NCBI RefSeq assembly: GCF_000473265.1
Contig: NZ_KI421511.1
Coordinates: 372,001 to 436,000, forward strand
Reading direction: 5' to 3'
Source of the DNA: Amycolatopsis thermoflava N1165
GTDB taxonomy: Bacteria > Actinomycetota > Actinomycetes > Mycobacteriales > Pseudonocardiaceae
DNA: 64,000 nucleotides
Position numbers and translations under genes: made by a program
Part shown: in pieces, positions 33,557 through 42,667 of the stretch
How positions within the stretch are numbered: position 1 is the first letter of the stretch
Layout: each line of letters starts with the position of its first letter
Notes under the pieces: generated by a model
The model's database searches: none
What the model was told of the DNA's origin: nothing
What the model saw: the letters and a program-made list of their open reading frames with translations, nothing else

Positions 33557-34772
33557 ACGGGCGGGAGTGCAGGTCCGCCAGCACGGCCGCGGCCGCGCGG
33601 CGGCCGGACACCAGCGCGCCCTGGATGGAGCTGGTGTTCCGGTGGTCGCCGCACACGTAGCGGCCCGGCGCGAGCCGCACCGGCTGCCGTAGCGGGTGGC
33701 CGGCCGGCATGACCGGCAGCGCCCGCGCGATCGCGTAGGTCTCCACCAGCTCCCAGTCCGTCGTCGACGTGTCGTAGACCTGCGCGAGGGTGGTGCGCAC
33801 GTGCGGCTCCAGCTCGTTGCCGGTGTCGCAGCGTTCCGGCACCGACGCGGCGACCAGCGTCTGCCCCGGCGGCGCGTACCCCGGGGCGACGGCGCTGATC
33901 ACCGCGGTGTTGACCAGCAGCTCGCCGCTGTCGGTGAGCAGCGTCGGTTGCCGCAGCGGCGGGCGGCCGCTCGTCCGGTAGTAGTAGGTCGTCACCGCGT
34001 GCCAGTCCGGCTCGGGCACGCCCAGCAGGACCTCGGGCGCGGCCACCACGACCGCCTTCGCCCGCACCTCGCCGCGGTCGGTCGTGACGCCGTCGCCGGA
34101 GATCCCGGTCACCCGCACTCCACATCGGACGGTCCCGGGCATCAGGTCGCGGGCGAGCAGGTGCGGCAGCGCGCCCATCCCGGACGCGGGCAACGCGCCA
34201 CCGCCACGCAGGAAGCTCCGCCACACCAGGTGGAAGGCCCTGGCGGAGGTCCGCAGTGGACGGTCCAGGAAGACCCCGGCGAGGAACGGCCGCATCACCT
34301 CGTCGACCGTTCGCGCGCTGACCCCGCGGCGGGCCAGGTCCTCGGCGATCGTTGAATCCTCGCCCGCCTCGAGCCGGCGGGCCGGCGCGAGCACGTCCCG
34401 CGCCGACATCGCCAGCAGAGCCGCGACATCCCGCGGCCGTCCGGCGCCGAAGGCGAGCAGGTCCCGCGCCGCGTTCCGGTGCCGCCACGGCGGCGCGAGC
34501 GCCTGCCCGTCCGCGACCACCCCCCGCGTGAAGTGCTGTAGCCGCAACTCCTCGACGTCGACCATCTCGCGCACCGCCGGGTAGGCAGGCAGCAGCACCT
34601 GGAACCCGCGGTCGAGGCGGAAACCGTCGACCACGTCGGTGCGCACCCGGCCGCCGATGTCGTCCTCGGCCTCGCACACCAGCACGTGCAGCCCGGCGCG
34701 CTGCAGGGTCCGGGCCGCGGCGAGCCCGGCCAGCCCCGCGCCGACCACGACCACCTCGGCCCACTCCACCAT
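33555..34772 (-). CDS. FAD-dependent amine oxidase/phytoene desaturase-like oxidoreductase
   Basis: 405 residues. The N-terminal dinucleotide fold EVVVVGAGLAGLAAARTLQRAGLHVLVCE and GGRVRTD identify the NAD(P)-binding Rossmann-like flavin monoamine oxidase/desaturase group. The C-terminal YVCGDHRNTSSIQGALVSGRRAA is the second FAD contact. The substrate is not evident; related actinobacterial proteins are often annotated only as NAD(P)/FAD-dependent oxidoreductases. It is a single gene, 81 bases from the epoxide hydrolase stop on the same strand. Confidence 0.82.
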   Translation of the reverse strand: MVEWAEVVVVGAGLAGLAAARTLQRAGLHVLVCEAEDDIGGRVRTDVVDGFRLDRGFQVLLPAYPAVREMVDVEELRLQHFTRGVVADGQALAPPWRHRNAARDLLAFGAGRPRDVAALLAMSARDVLAPARRLEAGEDSTIAEDLARRGVSARTVDEVMRPFLAGVFLDRPLRTSARAFHLVWRSFLRGGGALPASGMGALPHLLARDLMPGTVRCGVRVTGISGDGVTTDRGEVRAKAVVVAAPEVLLGVPEPDWHAVTTYYYRTSGRPPLRQPTLLTDSGELLVNTAVISAVAPGYAPPGQTLVAASVPERCDTGNELEPHVRTTLAQVYDTSTTDWELVETYAIARALPVMPAGHPLRQPVRLAPGRYVCGDHRNTSSIQGALVSGRRAAAAVLADLHSRP

Positions 34773-34853
34773 GTCCGCCCTCCCTCGGACCCGGGACTAC
34801 CACGGACCGCAGGGGCGCAACCCTCGCCTGCGAAGGTCGGCACCAGACTGGGC

Positions 34854-35999
34854 TCAGCGAGCGGCCAGGACCGCCGCGAGGCCGTCGCGCAGGTCCTGGA
34901 CGAAGTACCCGGGAACCTCCAGCGACGGGAAATGTCCCCCGCGTTCCGGCGAGCGCCACCGGACGATCTGCCGGTACCGCTCCTGCGCCCACGGGCGCGG
35001 GCACTTCTCGATGTCGCGCGGGTACATCGTGATCGCCGACGGGACGTCGACCCGGAGTTCCGGATCCAGCGAGTTGTGGCTCTCGTAGTAGATGCGGGCC
35101 GCCGACGCGCCCGTCCGCGTCAGCCAGTACAGGGTCACGTCGTCCAGGACCCGGTCCCGGGAGATCGTCTCGAACGGGCTGTCCTCGGTGTCCGACCACT
35201 CGGCGAACTTGTCGAGGATCCAGGCGAGCAGCCCGACCGGCGAGTCGACGAGCGAGTAGCCGATGGTCTGCGGCCGGGTCGCCTGCTGCTTCGCGTACGC
35301 CGCGCGGTGGCGCCAGAAGTGCCGGGTGTCCTCGGCCCACTTGCGCTCGGCCGCCGTCAGCCCGTCCGTGCTCAGCCCGGGCGGCCCCTCCGCGAAGGTG
35401 CTGTGGATGCCGAGCACGTGTTCGGGGAACCGCCCGCCGAGGACCGTGGTGATGTTGCCGCCCCAGTCCCCGCCGTGGGCGAGGAACTCGCGGTAGCCGA
35501 GCCGGCCCATCAGCTCCACCCAGGCGGCCGCGATCTTCTCGGTGCCCCACCCGGTGGTGGCCGGCTTGTCGCTGTAGCCGAACCCGGGCAGCGACGGGAC
35601 CACGACGTGGAACGCCGGCGCGGTCGCGTCCGCCGGATCGGCCAGTTCGTCCACCACGTCGACGAACTCGGCGACGCTGCCCGGCCAGCCGTGGGTCAGG
35701 ATCAGCGGAGTGGCGTCCGCGCGGGCGGACCGGCGGTGCAGGAAGTGGATCCCCAGGTCGTCGATGGTCGTGCGGAACTGGCCGATCTCGTCGAGGCGCT
35801 TCTCGAACCACCGCCAGTCGTAGCCGGTGCGCCAGTAGTGCACGAGCTCGACGAGGTCGGCAAGGGGAACCCCCTGCTCCCATCGGCGTCGGGCCGTTTC
35901 GGGCTCGGGTAGCCGCGCCGCGGCCAGTCGCGCGCGCAGATCGTCGAGCTCGGCGTCGGTCGTGTGGGTTTCGAATGCGTGCACGTCGCTGCCGGGCAT
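34854..35999 (-). CDS. Epoxide hydrolase, microsomal type
   Basis: 381 residues. An N-terminal EHN domain (residues about 5-110, with WEQGVPLADLVELVHYWRTGYDW) precedes an alpha/beta hydrolase core. Motifs are HGWPGS (103-108), the nucleophile Asp178 in HGGDWGGN, and a catalytic His in GGHFPSLEVP. Hydrolyses epoxides to diols through an ester intermediate. It is divergent from a CGNR-type regulator with a duplicated operator between the two starts, so regulation of this gene by that protein is likely. Confidence 0.88.
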   Translation of the reverse strand: MPGSDVHAFETHTTDAELDDLRARLAAARLPEPETARRRWEQGVPLADLVELVHYWRTGYDWRWFEKRLDEIGQFRTTIDDLGIHFLHRRSARADATPLILTHGWPGSVAEFVDVVDELADPADATAPAFHVVVPSLPGFGYSDKPATTGWGTEKIAAAWVELMGRLGYREFLAHGGDWGGNITTVLGGRFPEHVLGIHSTFAEGPPGLSTDGLTAAERKWAEDTRHFWRHRAAYAKQQATRPQTIGYSLVDSPVGLLAWILDKFAEWSDTEDSPFETISRDRVLDDVTLYWLTRTGASAARIYYESHNSLDPELRVDVPSAITMYPRDIEKCPRPWAQERYRQIVRWRSPERGGHFPSLEVPGYFVQDLRDGLAAVLAAR

Positions 36000-36018
36000 G
36001 AGCCCTCCTCCATCGGCG

Positions 36019-36077
36019 AACCGGCTAAGACGGTTCTAACACCTCGCTCCGGGGGTGCGCAACCGGCTAAGGTGGTT
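36019..36077. promoter_or_regulatory. Duplicated operator between epoxide hydrolase and CGNR regulator
   Basis: Two 17-base elements, AACCGGCTAAGACGGTT (36019-36035) and AACCGGCTAAGGTGGTT (36061-36077), match at 15 of 17 positions and start 42 bases apart, about four helical turns. The first is itself an inverted repeat (AACCG/CGGTT). The second ends three bases before the regulator ATG, and its TAAGGT could serve as -10 of a leaderless transcript. Confidence 0.65.
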
Positions 36078-36079
36078 CC

Positions 36080-36640
36080 ATGCCTGCTGGGTTTCCCGAA
36101 TTCCGCCTCGGTAGCGTGCTGGCGATCAGCTTCACGGGGACGTTGTCGGAGCGTCACGGCGAGCCCGTGGAGCGCATCCCCACGCCGCAGCGGCTCGTCG
36201 ACTGGCTGGCGGTGTACGGCCTCGCCGTGGACTCCTGCACCCCCGCCCAGCTGGAACTCGCCAAAGAACTGCGGGAAGCGATCCACGCCGCCGCGACGGC
36301 AGCCGCGATCCACGAAGCCCTCCCCGCCGCCGCGGTTGCGGTCATCAACGACTGCAGCGTCCGGGGCCGGGCGGCGGCTGTGCTGACCCCCGAGGGGGAG
36401 CGGCGGTGGCGGCTCAGCTCGCCGTCGGCCGTGGAAGACGCGCTCGGCGTGATCGCCGACGACGCGATCAGCATCATCGCCGGTGAGCGAGACGGCAGGC
36501 TGGCCCTGTGCGCGTCGCCGACCTGCCAGGCGGCGTTCTTCGACACCAGCCAGAGCCGCACGCGCAAGTGGTGTGACATGAACACGTGCGGGAACCGTCA
36601 GAAGAAGGCGCGCTTCAACGCCAAGCGCACCGCGAGCTGA
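36080..36640 (+). CDS. CGNR zinc-finger transcriptional regulator
   Basis: 186 residues. The N-terminal ABATE-like ligand-binding region (about 8-130) has TPQRLVDWLAVYGL and LRE/AIHA helices. The C-terminal zinc knuckle has Cys144, Cys149, Cys165 and Cys170 in LCASPTC and KWCDMNTCGNRQKKARF, the last containing the eponymous CGNR. It probably represses itself and the divergent epoxide hydrolase through the duplicated operator upstream. The ATG at 36080 lies immediately after the second repeat. Confidence 0.85.
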   Translation: MPAGFPEFRLGSVLAISFTGTLSERHGEPVERIPTPQRLVDWLAVYGLAVDSCTPAQLELAKELREAIHAAATAAAIHEALPAAAVAVINDCSVRGRAAAVLTPEGERRWRLSSPSAVEDALGVIADDAISIIAGERDGRLALCASPTCQAAFFDTSQSRTRKWCDMNTCGNRQKKARFNAKRTAS

Positions 36641-36643
36641 CCG

Positions 36644-37285
36644 TCACCGGCTTTCCGCCGCCATCCGCAGCCCGAGGGCGACCAGGACGGTGCCGCTGAT
36701 CGCGTCGAGCCTGCGGCGCACCGCGGGCCGGCGGAACCAGCCGCCCGCCCGGCCGACCGCGGCCGCCAGCGCCAGGTACAGCACGGTCTCCAGGGCCACC
36801 TGGAACACGGCGAGCAGCGCGGTCGTGCCGAACAAGGGCCGCCCGTCGGGCACGAACTGCGGGTAGAACGCGATCATGAACGCGGCCAGTTTCGGGTTCG
36901 CCAGCATGACGATGACGCCCTCGGCGAACGCCTTGGCCCAGCCGTTGGCCGACGCCGCGGAAGGTTCGTCAGCGGGCTCGGCCGGGCGCCAGGCCGACCG
37001 CCACGCCTTGACCCCCAGGTAGATCAGGAACGCGGCGCCGACGACACGCAGCACGAGGAACGCGACCTCCGACGCGGCGACCAGTGCTGCCAGCCCTGCC
37101 GCGGCGAACAACGCCCACGCGTAAAGACCGGCCTCGAGGCCGAGCACGGTCGGCACTGCCCCGCGGAACCCCCGCACCGCCGCCCGGCGCAGGATCAGGG
37201 CCATCGCCGGCCCCGGCGAGGCCGAAATCAGGACCACGGCCAGGGCGAAGGCGGGCAGCACCGCGAGGAGATCTATGCCCGGCAT
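36644..37285 (-). CDS. LysE/RhtB family amino acid exporter
   Basis: 213 residues with six membrane segments. The N-terminal FALAVVLISASPGPAMALILRRA is the RhtB/LysE signature (SPGP), and GVIVMLANPKLAAFMIAFYPQF is the second conserved block. Probably exports neutral or basic amino acids or a toxic analogue. It is a single gene that converges with the CGNR regulator four bases away. The start at 37285 (MPGIDLL) is preferred; a GTG three codons upstream is possible. Confidence 0.82.
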   Translation of the reverse strand: MPGIDLLAVLPAFALAVVLISASPGPAMALILRRAAVRGFRGAVPTVLGLEAGLYAWALFAAAGLAALVAASEVAFLVLRVVGAAFLIYLGVKAWRSAWRPAEPADEPSAASANGWAKAFAEGVIVMLANPKLAAFMIAFYPQFVPDGRPLFGTTALLAVFQVALETVLYLALAAAVGRAGGWFRRPAVRRRLDAISGTVLVALGLRMAAESR

Positions 37286-37477
37286 CCTGCCCACGGCGCG
37301 ACCGCGGTTTCAAACGAAATCCGGAGCGGGGCGGCGCGACCGTGATCGCCGCCGGCGGGCCGGCGTGGCACCGCCAGGCGCGCGGCCGAATCCCGCGTGG
37401 GCGTCGGGAAGGCCCGTCGTGCCGCACTGCATCCTGGCGCGCACATCGACTGCGCGTCCCTTGGCGCGGCGCGGTCG

Positions 37478-37981
37478 TCAGTCCAGCTCGTCGAGCGCCG
37501 CCACGGCTTCCCATCGCGCGCCCAGCGTGTTCAGCAGCCCCGCGACGTCGACATCGCCCGAATCCGCACCGAGCAGCGCCTTGTCCAGGCGGCGCGCCCG
37601 GCGGTTCACCTGAGTGAGCACCGCCGAGCCCTCCTCGGTGAGCGACAGGAGCTTGCGGCGCGCGTCGCGCGGCGACTCGACCCGCCGGATGAGGCCGCGC
37701 TGTTCGAGCCTGCGGCACAGGTCCGCCATCGTGGACGTGTCCAGGGCGACCGCCCCGGCCAGGGAACTCTGGTCGCTCCCGGGGTAGGCGCGCACGGCGG
37801 AGAGGACCGCGAACTGGGGACCGGTCAGCACCGGATCCACGTGGCGGTTCCACGCGGCGAGGTAGGCCTGGTACATGCGGCGGGCGCCGTAGCCGGGGGC
37901 GGCCAGGAGATCCGGGGGCGGCGCCGGTGTGACGGCCGGGGCTCCCCGGCCGCGTCGGCCTGCCCGCACTGGCTCACCCAT
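37478..37981 (-). CDS. MarR family regulator of the nicotinate operon (NicR-like)
   Basis: 167 residues. The MarR winged helix is visible in LTGPQFAVLSAVRAYPGSDQSSLAGAVALDTSTMADLCRRLEQRGLIRRV and the wing PRDARRKLLSLTEEG. It is divergent from the nicotinate catabolic operon, whose control region carries three related 15-base elements. In Pseudomonas putida the same position is taken by NicR, a MarR repressor released by 6-hydroxynicotinate; I infer the same role here. ATG at 37981 has the ribosome binding site GGGGAGGG and is preferred over upstream in-frame starts at 37996 and 38128, the latter overlapping the operators. Confidence 0.83.
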   Translation of the reverse strand: MGEPVRAGRRGRGAPAVTPAPPPDLLAAPGYGARRMYQAYLAAWNRHVDPVLTGPQFAVLSAVRAYPGSDQSSLAGAVALDTSTMADLCRRLEQRGLIRRVESPRDARRKLLSLTEEGSAVLTQVNRRARRLDKALLGADSGDVDVAGLLNTLGARWEAVAALDELD

Positions 37982-38026
37982 CAAGACCCTCCCCATGACT
38001 CCAGGCTCGCGGCTTCCCGTGATCCT

Positions 38027-38112
38027 ACGTGTCCGGACTATTGCGCTCGTGTTGCAGTCCTGCTTCTCGCCCGCGAACTCTTGCGTATCCGGATAATACG
38101 TGTTCGGATTAT
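38027..38112. promoter_or_regulatory. Triplicated MarR/NicR-type operator
   Basis: Three related 15-base elements: ACGTGTCCGGACTAT (38027-38041), GCGTATCCGGATAAT (38083-38097) and ACGTGTTCGGATTAT (38098-38112). The middle one contains the perfect palindrome TATCCGGATA (38086-38095). The last two are head-to-tail, ending 18 bases before the nicX ATG. Spacing suggests cooperative binding by the divergent MarR protein. Confidence 0.7.
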
Positions 38113-38130
38113 AGGCGGAGGTGGTCAACG

Positions 38131-39177
38131 ATGGACCAGAACCTGTTCAACGACATCTGCTTGCGCCAGCTGACGTTCTCCGGGGTGCACGAGGGCGAGA
38201 CCGTGGTCGTGCTGACCCGTGGCGGCGAGCGAGCCGAGTACGCCGACGCCTTCCTGTGGGCCGCCCAGCAGCTGGGCGCCGCGACCTACCACATGCGACT
38301 GCCCTCGCCGGCCAGCGCGTCCGGCGCGTGGGCGGTGGGCGACTCCGGGCTCGGGAACATTCCCCGCGCGGTCGAGGCGCTCAAGGACGTGGACATGGTC
38401 GTCGACTGCACGTTCCTGCTGTTCAGCAAGGAACAGTTCGCGATCCAGGAAGCCGGCACCCGCATCCTCACCGCCGTCGAGCCGCCCGAGCTGCTGGCCC
38501 GCCTCATGCCCACCAAGGAACTCCGCGAGCGGGTGGAGATCGGCGCCGAGCTGCTCGCCAAGGCGAGCACCATGCGGATCACCAGCCCGGCGGGCACCGA
38601 CGTCACCTACCGGCTCGGCATGTACCCGACCATGTCGGAGTACGGCTACACCGACACCCCCGGCCGCTGGGACCACTGGCCCGCCGCGTTCGTGTTCACC
38701 GGCGGCGCCGACGACGGCGTCGACGGCAAGATCGTGCTCTCGCCCGGCGACGTGCTGCTGCCGTTCAACACCTACGTCCAGACCCCGGTGGAGATCACCA
38801 TCGAGGAGGGTTTCATCCGCGACATCCGCGGCGGCGCCGGATCGTCCGGTTTGGACGCCGACCTGCTGCGCTCCTACATCGAAAGCTTCCACGACCCCCG
38901 CGGCTACGGGATGAGCCACGTGGGCTGGGGCCTGGACGAACGCGCCCACTGGCACGGCCTGACCCAGTTCCCCGGCGGCATGGGCATGGAGCTGCGCAGC
39001 TTCTACGGCAACGTGATGTTCTCCATCGGTCCCAACAACGAGCTCGGCGGCCCCAACGACACGCCGTGCCACTTCGACATCCCCATGCGCGGCAACTCGC
39101 TCTACCTCGACGACGAGCTGATCGTCGACGCAGGCGAGCTGACCGTCAAGGAAATGCGCCCGGCGGAGAAGCGATGA
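38131..39177 (+). CDS. nicX: 2,5-dihydroxypyridine 5,6-dioxygenase
   Basis: 348 residues. This non-heme iron enzyme opens 2,5-dihydroxypyridine to N-formylmaleamate. MSHVGWGLD (His263) and TPCHFDIPMR (His314, Asp316) match the iron-binding region described for NicX (His, His, Asp), and the length equals the Pseudomonas enzyme. It is the first gene of the operon, with ATG at 38131 preceded by GGAGG, and its stop overlaps the next start (ATGA). The operon's other genes supply the steps before and after it, which makes the call secure. Confidence 0.9.
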   Translation: MDQNLFNDICLRQLTFSGVHEGETVVVLTRGGERAEYADAFLWAAQQLGAATYHMRLPSPASASGAWAVGDSGLGNIPRAVEALKDVDMVVDCTFLLFSKEQFAIQEAGTRILTAVEPPELLARLMPTKELRERVEIGAELLAKASTMRITSPAGTDVTYRLGMYPTMSEYGYTDTPGRWDHWPAAFVFTGGADDGVDGKIVLSPGDVLLPFNTYVQTPVEITIEEGFIRDIRGGAGSSGLDADLLRSYIESFHDPRGYGMSHVGWGLDERAHWHGLTQFPGGMGMELRSFYGNVMFSIGPNNELGGPNDTPCHFDIPMRGNSLYLDDELIVDAGELTVKEMRPAEKR

Positions 39178-39947
39178 CCGACCACCACATCGGGATGATC
39201 GTCCCCAGCTCGAACCTCACCATGGAGACCGAGCTGCCGCGGATGCTGCGCGCCCGTGAGGAGGCCGAGCCGGGGGACCGGTTCGTCTTCCACTCCGCGC
39301 GCGCCCGGATGCAGCACGTCGACCCGGAGCAGCTGCGCGCGATGAACGCCCAGGCCGGGCGCGCGGCGGCCGAGCTCGCCGACGCCCGCCCGGACGTGGT
39401 CGCCACCGCGTGCCTGGTGGCGATCATGGCCCAGGGACCCGGCTACCACTGCACCGCCGAGGACGACATCACCCGCGTCCTGCGCGCCGAGGGCTCCGCC
39501 GCTCCGGTGGTGTCCAGCGCGGGTGCGCTGCTGTCCGGCATCGCCGCGCTCGGCGCGCGCAAGATCTCGATCATCACGCCCTACCTGAAGCCGCTCACGA
39601 AGGCGGTGGCCGACTACCTCGAGGACGCCGGGGTCGAGGTGGTCGATGCGCTGTCGCTGGAGGTGCCGGACAACCTCGCCGTCGCGCGGCTTGACCCGGC
39701 CGACCTGCGCGAGCACTACCGCAAGCTCGATCTGTCCGGAGTGGACGCACTGGTGCTGTCGGCGTGCGTGCAAATGCCGTCGCTGCCGTCGATCCAGCCC
39801 GTCGAGGACGAGATCGGGCTCCCGGTCCTGTCGGCGGCCACCGCGACCACGTACCGGATCCTGACCGAACTCGGACTGGAGCCGCGCGTGCCCGGCGCCG
39901 GGCGGCTGCTCGCGGGCACGAGCGACGAGACGAGGAGGCCGGCATGA
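39174..39947 (+). CDS. nicE: Maleate cis-trans isomerase
   Basis: 257 residues. Asp/Glu racemase-like fold with the two catalytic cysteines at the positions known from maleate isomerases: Cys80 in VATACLVAIMA and Cys198 in LSACVQMPS. The N-terminal IGMIVPSSNLTMETEL is a family hallmark. It converts maleate to fumarate, the last step of nicotinate breakdown. Starts within the nicX stop and overlaps the nicC start, so it is translated in series. Confidence 0.92.
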   Translation: MTDHHIGMIVPSSNLTMETELPRMLRAREEAEPGDRFVFHSARARMQHVDPEQLRAMNAQAGRAAAELADARPDVVATACLVAIMAQGPGYHCTAEDDITRVLRAEGSAAPVVSSAGALLSGIAALGARKISIITPYLKPLTKAVADYLEDAGVEVVDALSLEVPDNLAVARLDPADLREHYRKLDLSGVDALVLSACVQMPSLPSIQPVEDEIGLPVLSAATATTYRILTELGLEPRVPGAGRLLAGTSDETRRPA

Positions 39948-41215
39948 GCGCGAGCCAGTCGTTCGAAGTCGTCGTCGTCGGCGGCGGCCTGGGCGGCCTG
40001 TGCGCGGCGTTGTCGCTGCGGCAACGGGGACTGCGGGTCACCGTGGTCGAAGCGGCGCCGCAACTCGGCGAGATCGGCGCGGGCATCCAGACCGCCCCCA
40101 ACGCCAGCCGCATCCTCATCGGACTGGGGCTGCGCCCCCAGCTGGAGCGGGTGCGCACCGAGCCGCAGGACCAGGTCCGCCGCCGGTGGGCCGACGGCAG
40201 CATCATCGCCCAGCTGCCGCTGGGACAGCGGGTCACCGACACCTACGGCGCCCCGTACTGGCACTACCACCGCGCCGACCTGCACGGCGTGCTGCTGGAC
40301 GCGTGCGTGGACCCGGACGGCCACGGCCCGGTGGTGCGGGTCGCGACCGGCGCGCGGGTCGTCGAGCTGGACCGCGCCCAGCCGGAACGCCCGGCCGTGA
40401 TCACCGCCGACGGCCGCCGCTTCACCGGCGACGTGGTGATCGGCGCCGACGGCATCCGCTCCGCCGTCCGGGACCTCGCCGGGTTCGACGACACCCTGGT
40501 GTTCTCCGGCGAAATGGCCTACCGCGCCCTGATCCCCGGCGACCTGGTCGCCCAGGACCCGGCCACCCGGTTCCTCGTCGACCGCTACCACTCCACGATC
40601 TGGTACGGCCCGGACAAGCACCTCGTGCACTACATGATCCGCGGCGGCCAGTACCTCAACGTGGTCGCGATCGTGCCGTGCAGCGAGACGATCGAACGGG
40701 AGTGGAGCGGTCCGGCGACCGCCGCCGAGCTCGCGGCGGAGTACCAGGACTGGGACGATCGGGTCCCGACGGTGTTGTCGAAGGCCAAGGACGAGGACGT
40801 GTCGGTGTGGGCCATGTACCGGCGCCGGCGTGACCCGGTATGGGTGGACGGGCGGGTCGCCCTGCTCGGCGACGCCTGCCACGCCATGCTGCCCTACCAG
40901 GCGCAGGGCGCCTCCCAGGCGATGGAGGATGCCGCGGTGCTCGCCGAGGAACTGGGACGTGTCACCCGCGACGGGATCGACGGCGCCCTGATCCGCTACG
41001 TCGACCGGCGCGCCAAGCACGCGGGGATGGTCCAGGACGCCTCCCTGCAGAACATGAGCTTCTACCACCTCCCCGACGGCCCCGAGCAGCGCGAGCGCGA
41101 CGAGAAGCTGCGCCGGTTCGACGGCGAGTCCGACGTGTCCTACGACTGGCTCTGGAACGGCAGCCCGCTCACCGATCCGGACACCGAGTCCATCCACTAC
41201 CAGTTCGCGCGCTGA
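39944..41215 (+). CDS. nicC: 6-hydroxynicotinate 3-monooxygenase-like FAD monooxygenase
   Basis: 423 residues. FAD-binding VVVVGGGLGGLCAALSLRQRG, the DG motif in VVIGADGIRSAVR and the GD motif VALLGDACHAMLPYQAQGASQAMED define a class A flavoprotein monooxygenase. In the nicotinate pathway NicC removes the carboxyl group of 6-hydroxynicotinate while hydroxylating it to give 2,5-dihydroxypyridine, the substrate of the first operon gene. Related to salicylate hydroxylases; context decides the call. ATG at 39944 overlaps the isomerase stop by four bases. Confidence 0.86.
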   Translation: MSASQSFEVVVVGGGLGGLCAALSLRQRGLRVTVVEAAPQLGEIGAGIQTAPNASRILIGLGLRPQLERVRTEPQDQVRRRWADGSIIAQLPLGQRVTDTYGAPYWHYHRADLHGVLLDACVDPDGHGPVVRVATGARVVELDRAQPERPAVITADGRRFTGDVVIGADGIRSAVRDLAGFDDTLVFSGEMAYRALIPGDLVAQDPATRFLVDRYHSTIWYGPDKHLVHYMIRGGQYLNVVAIVPCSETIEREWSGPATAAELAAEYQDWDDRVPTVLSKAKDEDVSVWAMYRRRRDPVWVDGRVALLGDACHAMLPYQAQGASQAMEDAAVLAEELGRVTRDGIDGALIRYVDRRAKHAGMVQDASLQNMSFYHLPDGPEQRERDEKLRRFDGESDVSYDWLWNGSPLTDPDTESIHYQFAR

Positions 41216-41253
41216 GGCGGGCGAACTGGCCGACAACGGCAACGGAGCGATTC

Positions 41254-42648
41254 ATGCGTACCGGAGATCAGATCGTCCAGGACCTGCCCTGGCGCTGGAG
41301 CGTGCAGGGCAAGATCTTCCTCATCGGTGGGCTGGGCTACATGTTCGACGCGTGGGACGTCGCGTTGAACGGGTTCCTCACCCCACTGGTCGGGGCCGAG
41401 TTCGGGTTGTCGCCGGGGCAGAAGGGGCTGGTGGCGACCGCCAACCTGATCGGCATGGCGGTGGGGGCCGTCGTGTGGGGGACCGTGGCCGACCGCATCG
41501 GCCGCAAACGCGCGTTCAGCGTCACGCTGCTGGTGTTCGCCCTGTTCTCCGTGCTCGGCGCGCTGTCGCCGAACGTGGAGGTCTTCCTGGCCCTGCGCTT
41601 CCTGGCCGGGGTCGGTCTCGGCGGGTGCATCCCGGTGGACTACGCGATCGTCAGCGAGTTCTCCCCGCGGCGGCACCGCGGCCGGGTGCTCTCGGCCATG
41701 GACGGCTGGTGGCCGGTGGGCACCACCCTCGCCGCCGTCACGGCGACGTTGCTGGTCCCGGTGTCCGGGAACTGGCGCTGGATGCTGGTGCTGATGATCC
41801 TGCCCGCGCTGCTGTTGTTCTGGATCCGGCGCGGAGTCCCGGAATCGCCGCTGTACCTGGTGCGCAAGGGCCGGGAAGCGGAAGCCCGCGCGGTCATCGA
41901 CGAGCTCGTCCGCCGCACGGGCGCGCCCGCTGAGCCGTATTCGATCCCGCCCGCGGTGGTGGAGGACACCCGCGGGGGAACGGTCACCGCCGCGTTCGAC
42001 CAGCTGCGCCGGGTGTGGGCGTTCAACCCCCGGATCACCGCGGTCGCCTGGTCGTTGTTCATCAGCGTCATGCTGGTTTACTACGCCGCCCTGAGCTGGA
42101 TGCCCTCGATCCTGCGCGCCCAGGGGTTCGGCGAGATCGCGGCCTTCGCCTCCACCGCGCTGATGAACGCGCTGGGCATCGTCGGCGTCGCGGTGGCCGT
42201 GCTGCTCGTGGAGAAGGTCGGCCGCAAGCGGATCGTCGCCGTCGCCGGGCCACTCGCCGCGCTCTCGCTCGTAGTGTTCTCGCTGCTGCTGGGCTCGCCC
42301 ACCGGCGCGGTGATCGCGATCGGCGCGTTCGGCATGCTGGCGCTGGTGGTCATCCCGGTGATGTACGCCTACGTGTCCGAGCTGTACCCGACCGAGCTGC
42401 GTGCCTCCGGGTTCGGCTGGGCGTCGTCGTCGAGCCGGGCCGTCACCGGCTTCGCGCCTCTGGTGTTCGGCAGCCTCCTGTGGCCGGTGCTCGGCCTGCC
42501 GCTGACCTTCACCGTGCTGGGCGCGCTCGTGGTGGCCGCGGTCGTGTTCATGATGGTGGGTGCGCCGGAGACCCGCGGCCGCGAGCTCGACCGGATCGCG
42601 GAGCCGGCGAACCCCGTGGCGCCCGCGAAAACCACGCAGGTGCCGTGA
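41254..42648 (+). CDS. MFS transporter, probable nicotinate/6-hydroxynicotinate uptake
   Basis: 464 residues with 12 membrane segments. The family signatures GGLGYMFDAWDVALNGFLTPL, the loop WGTVADRIGRKRAF between helices 2 and 3, and YVSELYPTELRASGFGWASSSSR place it in the metabolite:H+ symporter-like part of the major facilitator superfamily. It lies between monooxygenase and hydroxylase genes, so import of nicotinate or its hydroxylated form is the likely job. The gap of 38 bases before it is the largest in the operon up to this point. Confidence 0.82.
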   Translation: MRTGDQIVQDLPWRWSVQGKIFLIGGLGYMFDAWDVALNGFLTPLVGAEFGLSPGQKGLVATANLIGMAVGAVVWGTVADRIGRKRAFSVTLLVFALFSVLGALSPNVEVFLALRFLAGVGLGGCIPVDYAIVSEFSPRRHRGRVLSAMDGWWPVGTTLAAVTATLLVPVSGNWRWMLVLMILPALLLFWIRRGVPESPLYLVRKGREAEARAVIDELVRRTGAPAEPYSIPPAVVEDTRGGTVTAAFDQLRRVWAFNPRITAVAWSLFISVMLVYYAALSWMPSILRAQGFGEIAAFASTALMNALGIVGVAVAVLLVEKVGRKRIVAVAGPLAALSLVVFSLLLGSPTGAVIAIGAFGMLALVVIPVMYAYVSELYPTELRASGFGWASSSSRAVTGFAPLVFGSLLWPVLGLPLTFTVLGALVVAAVVFMMVGAPETRGRELDRIAEPANPVAPAKTTQVP

Positions 42649-42667
42649 GCGAGGAGAGGTCGAAACT

